NCBI GenBank assembly: GCA_023415145.1
Contig: JAEZLW010000036.1
Coordinates: 1 to 28,867, forward strand
Source: Bacillota bacterium
Lineage (GTDB): Bacteria > Bacillota > Clostridia > Christensenellales > Aristaeellaceae
Direction: 5' to 3'
DNA: 28,867 nucleotides
The position numbers and the translations under genes are program-made. Within the stretch, counting starts at the first letter, position 1; each line of letters opens with the position of its first letter. A model generated the notes under the pieces. It was not told the origin of the DNA and ran no database searches. It was given only the letters and a program-made list of their open reading frames with translations. Positions 23,792 through 28,867 of the stretch are shown here, one piece after another.

Positions 23792-24136
23792 ATGCCCTTC
23801 ATTGACTTAAAGGTAAGCGTTGCACTGACCACTGCCCAGGAAGATAGCGTAAAGCAAAAGCTGGGCAAGGCCATTTCGCTGATTCCCGGCAAGAGCGAAA
23901 CCTGGCTGATGCTGAACATTCAGCCGGAATGCCATCTGTACTTTCAGGGCACCAATGGTGAACCTACCGCTATGGCAGAAGTGAAACTGTTTGGCTCCTC
24001 CTCACCTTCCGCCTATCAAAAGATGACTGCGGAGGTCACAAAAATCTTGAACAGCGAGCTGGGTATACCCCAAAACCGTGTGTTCGTCAAGTATGAGGAA
24101 GCGCAGCATTGGGGATGGAACGGGAACAATTTTTAG
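23792..24136 (+). CDS. MIF/phenylpyruvate tautomerase family protein
   Basis: A 114-residue tautomerase-superfamily protein. Proline 2, the catalytic base exposed after methionine removal, is present in MPFIDLKVSVALT. The later segments ECHLYFQGTNGEPTAMAEVKLFG and LGIPQNRVFVKYEEAQHWGWNGNNF match the MIF pattern, including the aromatic C-terminal tail. Family members tautomerise phenylpyruvate or similar keto acids in vitro; bacterial roles are unclear. The ribosome site GAGAGGAGAG precedes the ATG. It appears to be the last gene of the purine transcript, directly followed by an intrinsic terminator, but there is no known metabolic link. Confidence 0.88.
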   Translation: MPFIDLKVSVALTTAQEDSVKQKLGKAISLIPGKSETWLMLNIQPECHLYFQGTNGEPTAMAEVKLFGSSSPSAYQKMTAEVTKILNSELGIPQNRVFVKYEEAQHWGWNGNNF

Positions 24137-24154
24137 TCTGACGATAAATGTGTG

Positions 24155-24193
24155 CCCTTTTCGCTTCAGAAAGCGGAAAGGGTGTCTTTTTTT
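24155..24193 (+). terminator. Intrinsic terminator of the purine operon
   Basis: CCCTTTTCGCTT (24155-24166) and AAGCGGAAAGGG (24171-24182) form a 12-bp stem with one G-T wobble and a CAGA loop. After four bases comes a run of seven Ts (24187-24193). It lies 18 bases after the MIF-like gene stop and is the clearest terminator in the window. Confidence 0.92.
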
Positions 24194-24223
24194 CTTGAAA
24201 TCTGGCGGACACAGGCTGTAATG

Positions 24224-24232
24224 TGGTACAAT
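24224..24232 (+). promoter_or_regulatory. Extended -10 promoter for the pentapeptide/nfo/eet-like genes
   Basis: TGGTACAAT is an extended -10 element (TGn plus TACAAT, five of six -10 bases) downstream of the terminator and 33 bases before the next start codon. No good -35 sits at 17 bases, which is tolerable for extended -10 promoters. Confidence 0.45.
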
Positions 24233-24265
24233 GAATCATATCTTTGCAAAGGAATCGCCTTATCG

Positions 24266-24907
24266 ATGAATGTTTTGCCGCCCGATTTGCCGCAGTCGCT
24301 GGATTCCGGCATGAATCTTATGGACAAGCTGGTAAGGGAAGACAGAATTGAAGAATGTGTCTTTACAGGCGAATGCTATGCCGGAGAGAACTTAAAGGGA
24401 CTGGATGCTTTACGGTGCCGGTTTGTGAAATGCGACTTTTCCGGCTGCAATTTTGAGCAGGCAGGTTTCCGGGACACGGCATTCGAGGCTTGCGACTTTT
24501 CCAACTGCAATTTCACAAAGGCAGCCTTTACGCGGGTGGTGTTTCAGGGCTGCAAGCTGATGGGTGCGGACTTTGTGGAAGCATCTTTGCGCCATGTACG
24601 GTTTTATGATGCAAGCGGCGGGTATGTGAACTTTGCCGACAGCAAGGTGCAGGATACGGCCTTTGAAAAAAGCAGGCTGCCGAATGCCGCGTTTTTACGG
24701 TGCAGGCTGACCGCTTGTTTTGATTCGTGCGATATGCAGCAATCGCTGTTTGAGCAGACACCTTTGAAGGATGTTGATCTGCGCACATGCAAGCTTCAGG
24801 GGTTTCAAACGACACTCCATGATTTGAAGGGAGCTATTGTAACCGCCTCGCAGGCGGCGGACCTGGCTGTACTGCTGGGGCTAGTCATTAAGGAACGGGA
24901 CGATTGA
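24266..24907 (+). CDS. Pentapeptide-repeat protein
   Basis: A 213-residue protein whose middle (about residues 30-175) is a run of pentapeptide repeats of the A(D/N)LXX type, such as CDFSGCNFEQAGF, CDFSNCNFTKAAF and GCKLMGADF. These fold as a right-handed quadrilateral beta helix. It is rich in cysteine at the repeat positions. Some relatives (Qnr, MfpA) mimic DNA and protect gyrase, but many have no known role, so a specific function is not assigned. The start at 24266 was chosen because the longer reading begins inside the upstream terminator; a modest AAAGGA ribosome site lies 12 bases before it. The stop is 15 bases before nfo. Confidence 0.85.
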   Translation: MNVLPPDLPQSLDSGMNLMDKLVREDRIEECVFTGECYAGENLKGLDALRCRFVKCDFSGCNFEQAGFRDTAFEACDFSNCNFTKAAFTRVVFQGCKLMGADFVEASLRHVRFYDASGGYVNFADSKVQDTAFEKSRLPNAAFLRCRLTACFDSCDMQQSLFEQTPLKDVDLRTCKLQGFQTTLHDLKGAIVTASQAADLAVLLGLVIKERDD

Positions 24908-24922
24908 TAAGGAGGAACAACC

Positions 24923-25756
24923 ATGATGAACATCGGCTGTCATCTGTCAGCCTCCAAGGGCTATTTGCATATGGGGCAGGAAGCGGTACAAATCAACGCC
25001 AATACCTTTCAATTTTTCACCAGGAATCCAAGAGGCGGTGCGGCGAAAGAGATTGATCCCAAGGATGTGGCTGCCTTCCTGGATCTTGCTCGTGAGCACA
25101 ATTTCTGCAAAATATTGGCTCACGCACCTTATACGCTCAATGCCAGCGCCGCCACGGATAACATCCGGGAGTTTGCCCGCAATACCATGGCGGATGATTT
25201 GCGTCGAATGGAGTACACAAAAGGCAGCATGTACAACTTCCATCCCGGCAGCCATGTACAGCAAGGGGTGGAGGAAGGCATCCGCCTGATTGCGCAAATG
25301 CTGAACGAAATCCTTTGGCCGGAAATGACGACACTTGTGCTGTTGGAGACTATGTCCGGCAAGGGGAGCGAAGTGGGCGGCAGATTTGAAGAGTTGCGTG
25401 AGATCATCAATAGAGTAAATTTAAAGGACAAGCTTGGCGTGTGCCTGGACACCTGCCATGTGCATGATGCGGGATACGATGTGGTTCATGACCTGGACGG
25501 CGTATTAACCCAGTTTGACAAAGTGATCGGGCTTGACCGGCTTGCGGCCATCCACATCAACGATACCAAGAATCCCGTTGGCAGCCACAAGGACAGGCAT
25601 GAAAAAATCGGGGAAGGGCATCTGGGACTGGAGACGCTGACGCGGGTCATCAACCACCCGGCATTGCGCAACCTGCCGTTTTATCTGGAGACGCCCAACG
25701 AGCTGGAGGGTTATCAAAAAGAAATCGCGCTTTTGCGCAGCGTGTATAAGGATTAA
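24923..25756 (+). CDS. nfo: Deoxyribonuclease IV (endonuclease IV, AP endonuclease)
   Basis: A 277-residue TIM-barrel AP endonuclease for base-excision repair that uses a three-zinc centre. All nine expected metal ligands are seen: H67, H107, E142, D176, H179, H211, D224, H226 and E256, in motifs such as LLETMSGKGSEVG, CLDTCHVHDAGYD, HINDTKNPVGSHKDRHE and FYLETPNE. GGAGG lies seven bases before the ATG; the second codon is also ATG and could be used. It sits between a pentapeptide-repeat gene and the EetA-like gene with short gaps, and is probably co-transcribed. Confidence 0.97.
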   Translation: MMNIGCHLSASKGYLHMGQEAVQINANTFQFFTRNPRGGAAKEIDPKDVAAFLDLAREHNFCKILAHAPYTLNASAATDNIREFARNTMADDLRRMEYTKGSMYNFHPGSHVQQGVEEGIRLIAQMLNEILWPEMTTLVLLETMSGKGSEVGGRFEELREIINRVNLKDKLGVCLDTCHVHDAGYDVVHDLDGVLTQFDKVIGLDRLAAIHINDTKNPVGSHKDRHEKIGEGHLGLETLTRVINHPALRNLPFYLETPNELEGYQKEIALLRSVYKD

Positions 25757-25773
25757 CTAAAAGGAAGGCTCCT

Positions 25774-26244
25774 ATGTTCAAACGCAAGGATTGGCTGGTT
25801 ATCGTCATCGCGCTTCTGTTGGCACTGGGACTGTTTGTGCTTACCAGAAGCGGCATCCGTTTGGGTGTACCAGGCGGAGCTGATCCCCTGCGCGTGCTGA
25901 CGGAAGTGGTGCCATCTTCCCAATCGGGCGTGCAACCCGAAGCCACCCAGGGGAATGCCTTGGCGTACCTTGTGTTATCGGTAGGGAATACACGCTATCA
26001 TCCTCTGCCAATCTTTAAAGAAACATCCTACCGCCTGCGCCAGGCGGACGGCAGGGAAAACGTGTTCCATGTGACATTGGACAGTGTACATATGGAAAGC
26101 GCTACCTGTGATAATCAGGATTGTATCAAGCAGGGGACGGTCAATCTTGAAAACCGTGATGCGCGTGTGCTCAGGAACATGATCATCTGCCTGCCCAATC
26201 AGGTTGTTTTGGAACTGATTACGCCGCAGGAAGCAGGGGAATAA
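25774..26244 (+). CDS. NusG domain II-containing membrane-anchored protein (EetA-like)
   Basis: A 156-residue protein with one N-terminal transmembrane anchor (about residues 7-23) and an extracytoplasmic NusG-domain-II-like fold. Three cysteines, C112 and C117 in ATCDNQDCIKQG and C139 in IICLPNQVVLEL, fit the conserved pattern of this family. Similar proteins occur beside Gx-transporter and FMN-binding genes in flavin-based extracellular electron-transfer and Rnf-like loci; the Listeria member is called EetA. It is not the transcription factor NusG, because the KOW/NGN domains are absent and the protein is secreted. AAGGAAGG precedes the ATG. Five bases separate it from the EetB-like gene. 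Role in electron transfer is inference from family and neighbours. Confidence 0.85.
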   Translation: MFKRKDWLVIVIALLLALGLFVLTRSGIRLGVPGGADPLRVLTEVVPSSQSGVQPEATQGNALAYLVLSVGNTRYHPLPIFKETSYRLRQADGRENVFHVTLDSVHMESATCDNQDCIKQGTVNLENRDARVLRNMIICLPNQVVLELITPQEAGE

Positions 26245-26249
26245 GCATA

Positions 26250-26771
26250 GTGAGAAAAAAGACGGAGCGGTTGGCACTGATGTCTGTTCTGTTGGCATTG
26301 ATGCTTGTATTGGGATATATTGAGTCACTAATCCCCCTGGGTGTGGGGATACCAGGCATCAAACTGGGTTTGGCCAACGGCGTTCTGCTTTTTGCCCTTT
26401 ACATGCTGAGTGTAAAGGAAGCATTGGTATTGATGATTCTTAAGGTGACGGTACCATTGTTGTATATACCAGGCTATATGCAAACGATCATGTATAGCAT
26501 GGCAGGATCGTTTTTAAGCATGGCTGCCATGCTGCTTGTAAAGCATATACGGGGTATCAGCATGCTGGGGGTAAGCGTTGTTGGGGCTGCCATGCACAAT
26601 GTGGGACAGGTGCTGATGGCCATGCTGATTTTGCAAACGGAATCGCTTCTGTATTATCTATCTGTATTGCTGGTAGCCGGTATCATTACAGGGTTCTTGA
26701 CAGGTACCGCAGCGAGACTGGTTATACGATCGCTCAAAAAACCCGGCGGCATGCGGCCGGGTTGTCCATGA
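26250..26771 (+). CDS. Gx transporter family membrane protein (EetB-like; annotated elsewhere as heptaprenyl diphosphate synthase component I)
   Basis: A 173-residue membrane protein with about five hydrophobic helices and the signature GVGIPGIKLGLANGVLLFALY, which resembles the S components of ECF transporters. Databases often label it heptaprenyl diphosphate synthase component I, but it lacks the DDxxD motifs of prenyl synthases. In flavin-based electron-transfer loci the same family is called EetB and pairs with the NusG-domain II protein, as here. It may handle a quinone or flavin precursor or form a membrane redox complex; this is unproven. It starts at a GTG with AGGGGA ten bases upstream. 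The end overlaps a terminator hairpin serving the opposite strand. Confidence 0.85.
   Translation: MRKKTERLALMSVLLALMLVLGYIESLIPLGVGIPGIKLGLANGVLLFALYMLSVKEALVLMILKVTVPLLYIPGYMQTIMYSMAGSFLSMAAMLLVKHIRGISMLGVSVVGAAMHNVGQVLMAMLILQTESLLYYLSVLLVAGIITGFLTGTAARLVIRSLKKPGGMRPGCP
26736..26763 (-). terminator. Intrinsic terminator for the leftward FMN-binding gene
   Basis: AACCCGGC (26740-26747) and GCCGGGTT (26756-26763) form an 8-bp stem. On the minus strand it is followed by Ts (complement of A 26736-26739). It overlaps the last codons of the EetB-like gene, so the two convergent transcripts overlap. Confidence 0.65.
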
Positions 26772-26783
26772 ATACTCGGGTGC

Positions 26784-26822
26784 TGCAAAGCAGCGCCTGC
26801 CCGGCTGGGCAAGCGCTTTGCA
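26784..26822. terminator. Long hairpin between convergent genes, probably bidirectional
   Basis: TGCAAAGC (26784-26791) pairs with GCTTTGCA (26815-26822), and an inner TGCCC / GGGCA stem (26798-26802 / 26807-26811) caps it. It lies in the 60-base gap between convergent genes. There is no U tract on either side, so it may block or stabilise transcripts instead of terminating alone. Confidence 0.5.
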
Positions 26823-26831
26823 TGTATCATA

Positions 26832-27380
26832 CTACTTAACGTTCTTGGCGGCGGCGATCAGAGCCTGAACGTAGCCCAGGGTGTCGGTCAGGGTGCTGCC
26901 GGAGACGGCATCCATGATGATTGTCTTCTTTTCGGCCTCTTCTTTGCCTTCCAGCTTGCCGGCAAAGTCGGTAGCGAAGGTTTCCAGGTCAGCAATGGTC
27001 TTGCCTGTCACGAAAGCCTCGATGGCCTGAAACGAAGTCAATAGGGGCTGGGTAGCACCGCCTTTGGCGGCCATGCTGCCGCTGTAGATATCCGAGTTTA
27101 GTCGTTTGGAGATAAGCACAAAACCGTCGGCATTTTTGAATGTATCGGGATTGGGAACGGTGTTTGTGTAAACAGCGGGATCTACATATTGGTATTCATC
27201 TAGCAGTGCATCAACGATCCTGTCGCCGTCCATAACGACGGTGGCGACACAGAATGCTTTGGTGCCATGGGCCGCATACTGCACCTGGCCAATTTTTGGC
27301 TCGGTAGAGGCAAACGCGGTAAAGGCAAGAATGGCAACCATAGCGGCAACAACCAGGAGAAGGACAATCTTGTTACGCAT
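26832..27380 (-). CDS. Secreted single-domain FMN-binding-like protein
   Basis: A 182-residue protein with a signal peptide or anchor (MRNKIVLLLVVAAMVAILAF, likely cleavage near AFA-ST) and one extracytoplasmic domain resembling the FMN-binding family. The C-terminal DAVSGSTLTDTLGYVQAL fits the ApbE flavinylation motif D-x-x-S-G-A-T, except that the alanine is serine; the threonine that would carry FMN is kept. No lipobox cysteine and no other redox motif is seen. The start at 27380 follows GGAGGA by seven bases; a longer reading to 27413 has no ribosome site. It is transcribed away from the multi-domain FMN protein from a divergent promoter region. Covalent flavin binding is inferred. Confidence 0.72.
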   Translation of the reverse strand: MRNKIVLLLVVAAMVAILAFTAFASTEPKIGQVQYAAHGTKAFCVATVVMDGDRIVDALLDEYQYVDPAVYTNTVPNPDTFKNADGFVLISKRLNSDIYSGSMAAKGGATQPLLTSFQAIEAFVTGKTIADLETFATDFAGKLEGKEEAEKKTIIMDAVSGSTLTDTLGYVQALIAAAKNVK

Positions 27381-27435
27381 CGGGTATTCCTCCATGACTT
27401 GACGTTTTATCATGCGCCAATGACCTTGTGGCTTT

Positions 27436-27464
27436 ATAATAAGGATGTCCTCCCGCCTTTACAA
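27436..27464 (-). promoter_or_regulatory. Promoter of the leftward FMN-binding-like gene
   Basis: On the minus strand TTGTAA (27464-27459) is followed after exactly 17 bases by TATTAT (27441-27436). It lies about 55 bases upstream of the ATG. Confidence 0.55.
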
Positions 27465-27564
27465 CAAACAGACACAATCTGGAAAGGAATGTTGAATAGT
27501 TTCGACAAGATATCCTTATCCGGATCGTCTGAGAAGACAGGATGGCGAAAATCTGCAAACACAA

Positions 27565-27594
27565 TTGACAGTGAAAAAATTAACGTGATATAAT
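27565..27594 (+). promoter_or_regulatory. Strong promoter for the multi-domain FMN-binding protein
   Basis: TTGACA (27565-27570) and TATAAT (27589-27594) are both perfect consensus with an 18-base spacer, and TGA directly before the -10 makes it an extended -10 as well. It is the best promoter match in the window and predicts a start near 27601. Confidence 0.8.
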
Positions 27595-27600
27595 GCCAGC

Positions 27601-27798
27601 GTGCAGTACGCCGTTCCTCAGGCGTCTATATACATGGATAAAATGTATGGGGAAAGTTAGGTCATTTCGCTAAAAATGCGGATGTGGTGCTGGTATCGGC
27701 GCTGCTCTTTTTTGCTGTTTGGCAAAACTGATGGGCAAGGTGAGCACGTATTGCCTCGGATGAGATTACGGGATAGATTGCGCAGGAGGTATAAGATC
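27601..27798 (+). other. Roughly 200-base leader ahead of the multi-domain FMN-binding gene
   Basis: Lies between the predicted transcription start and the AGGAGGT ribosome site (27784-27790). I find no FMN riboswitch core and no clear terminator. A GCAAAAC to GGGCAAGG region (about 27720-27745) may fold locally. An in-frame ATG at 27676 would add 41 residues, but they are arginine- and tryptophan-rich and precede a normal anchor, so it is unlikely to be used. Confidence 0.4.
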
Positions 27799-28867
27799 AT
27801 GGAAAAAAAGGCGCCGAAAAAACCACAGGGATGGCTGGTGCTGTTCCTGGTATCTTTGGTGGCAGCTCTGGCTTTGGCGGGAACCAACGAACTGACGAAA
27901 GACGCCATAGAACAGAGGAACCTGGAAGGCGCCAGCGCTGCCCGCAAGGCCGTCATGGCAGACGCGGATTCTTTTGAGCAACTGCAAGTACAAGAAGGAA
28001 GCGGCGTAGACAATGGCTACCGGGGACTTGCGGGTGGCCAGACGCTTGGCTATGTGGCACAATCTACGGTACAGGGCTATGCCGGACCAATTGAGGTGGT
28101 TGTCGGTATGGACTTGAATGGTACGCTCACCGGCATCTCTGTGGGCGGCACCAACTTTTCTGAGACCGCGGGTTTGGGATCCAAGGCCAAGGAGCCCGGC
28201 TTTACAGACCAATTCAAGGGTTTGGCGCTGCCCGCCAAGCTGCGTGACAATGTGGATGCCATTGCCGGTGCCACCATTACCTCCAACGCGGTAGTGCTGG
28301 GTGTTAACCAGGCGGGCACCTACATGGCTTCAGTGGCCGGCATCAGCGTGGAAGACAAAACACCAAGCCAGGTGAAGGTGGAAGGCAATACCGTTACCGT
28401 TACAAAGGACGGCTTTGGCGGGCCTATTGATATTACCATTACCGTGGATGACAATGGCGTTATCACCTCCATGGCCGTTGGCGGCGATCAGTTTGCCGAA
28501 ACGCCAGGTTATGGTGCCAAGGCGAAGGAAGCGGCTTTCACAGACCAGTTTATTGGCAAGAGCGGAAAGCTGACGCTGAATGCGGATGTGGATTCTGTCT
28601 CCGGGGCGACCATCACTTCCTCTGCTGTGGTAAATGGCGTAAATGAAGCACTGGCGGCACTGCGCGGCGAAGCTGTAACAACACCGGAGCCTGCGCCCGA
28701 ACCTACCCCTGCACCTGAGGGCCGCACCGCAAAAGCCACCAAGGAAGGCTTTGAAGGGCCTATCGAGGCTGTCATCATTGTGGATAATGAGGGAAAGATC
28801 GTTGGCATTACAATAGGCGAAAATGCCAGCTTCAATGAAACGCCTGGTTTTGGCACCAAGGTAAAGG
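27799..28867 (+). CDS. Membrane-anchored protein with tandem FMN-binding domains (3'-partial)
   Basis: At least 356 residues, still open at the window edge. After a cytoplasmic tail MEKKAPKKPQG comes one transmembrane anchor (about 12-29), then repeated extracytoplasmic FMN-binding domains of the RnfG/PplA type. The opening motif G(Y/F)xGPI recurs at residues 93, 205 and 317, and the flavinylation motifs DAIAGATITS (T159) and DSVSGATITS (T271) are also 112 residues apart. Domains 1 and 2 are complete; domain 3 is cut after ETPGFGTKVK. A Pro/Glu linker (TPEPAPEPTPAPEG, about 295-308) separates domains 2 and 3. ApbE would attach FMN to each threonine through phosphodiester bonds. The start has AGGAGGT eight bases upstream. 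Likely role: a multi-flavin electron carrier on the outer face of the membrane. Confidence 0.9.
   Translation, partial: MEKKAPKKPQGWLVLFLVSLVAALALAGTNELTKDAIEQRNLEGASAARKAVMADADSFEQLQVQEGSGVDNGYRGLAGGQTLGYVAQSTVQGYAGPIEVVVGMDLNGTLTGISVGGTNFSETAGLGSKAKEPGFTDQFKGLALPAKLRDNVDAIAGATITSNAVVLGVNQAGTYMASVAGISVEDKTPSQVKVEGNTVTVTKDGFGGPIDITITVDDNGVITSMAVGGDQFAETPGYGAKAKEAAFTDQFIGKSGKLTLNADVDSVSGATITSSAVVNGVNEALAALRGEAVTTPEPAPEPTPAPEGRTAKATKEGFEGPIEAVIIVDNEGKIVGITIGENASFNETPGFGTKVK

Noticed and set aside
26250..26771. Calling this gene heptaprenyl diphosphate synthase component I as an enzyme
   Set aside because: It is a polytopic membrane protein with no prenyl-synthase metal motifs; the label is a database legacy for the Gx transporter family.
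27585..27605. ATAATGCCAGCGT resembles the 3' conserved block of the TPP riboswitch
   Set aside because: The partner UGG strand and the 5' half (CUGAGA and the upstream stem) are absent, and the match overlaps the -10 element of a promoter, so it is coincidence.
27676..27798. Alternative upstream ATG extending the tandem-FMN protein by 41 residues
   Set aside because: The extension is arginine/tryptophan-rich, lacks a ribosome site, and the internal ATG at 27799 has AGGAGGT and precedes a normal membrane anchor.
1..28867. CRISPR arrays, tRNA/rRNA genes, phage genes, transposases
   Set aside because: No regularly spaced direct repeats, no tRNA cloverleaf core, no rRNA sequence and no transposase or integrase motifs were seen in any gap or frame.

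Overview
The window reads as a chromosome segment from a spore-forming member of the Bacillota, most likely class Clostridia. The grounds are a spoIIAA-spoIIAB-sigF operon, strong Shine-Dalgarno sites, a single-chain clostridial-type PurL, an archaeal-type PurO beside a stand-alone AICAR transformylase, and PurBox-like operators. GC content is moderate. No rRNA, tRNA, CRISPR array, phage gene or transposase was seen. All identities come from reading motifs; no database search was run.

Layout. (1) 1-954, plus strand: a GNAT acetyltransferase, probably missing a few N-terminal residues, and a Nudix hydrolase. (2) 961-2563, minus strand: the spoIIA operon, with a sigma-H-like promoter and an upstream Spo0A box. 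(3) 2565-4397, minus strand: an Eis-type acetyltransferase and a YdcZ-type membrane protein. (4) 4458-10202, minus strand: periplasmic-adaptor/ABC ATPase/ABC permease genes (MacAB type), then a response regulator and histidine kinase, then a small alarmone synthetase translationally coupled to the kinase. (5) 10383-24193, plus strand: a de novo purine operon, purE-C-F-M-N-(purO)-(AICAR transformylase)-D-L-B, followed by a MIF/tautomerase gene and a clear intrinsic terminator. Its promoter lies between two PurBox-like sites, and its roughly 180-nt leader can fold into a terminator with a competing antiterminator. (6) 24224-26771, plus strand: pentapeptide-repeat protein, endonuclease IV, a NusG-domain-II (EetA-like) protein and a Gx-transporter (EetB-like) protein. 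(7) 26832-28867: two divergently transcribed FMN-binding-domain proteins. The right-hand one has three tandem domains at an exact 112-residue period and runs off the window.

How the genes work together. The pur genes cover PRPP to IMP, plus adenylosuccinate lyase, using fused PurL/PurQ and split PurO + formyltransferase in place of bifunctional PurH. No purK is present here. The right end looks like part of a flavin-based extracytosolic electron-transfer locus: EetA/EetB-like membrane proteins next to secreted or anchored proteins with ApbE-type flavinylation motifs. The central minus-strand genes couple an envelope-type two-component system to an efflux pump and to (p)ppGpp synthesis.

Non-coding structure. 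Two intergenic regions, 7154-7364 and 21979-22295, are diverged copies of one structured repeat with compensatory base changes in a 13-bp hairpin. A third intergenic region, 18127-18247, is a large near-symmetric palindrome. These repeats, the pur leader and the electron-transfer locus are the most interesting parts of the window.
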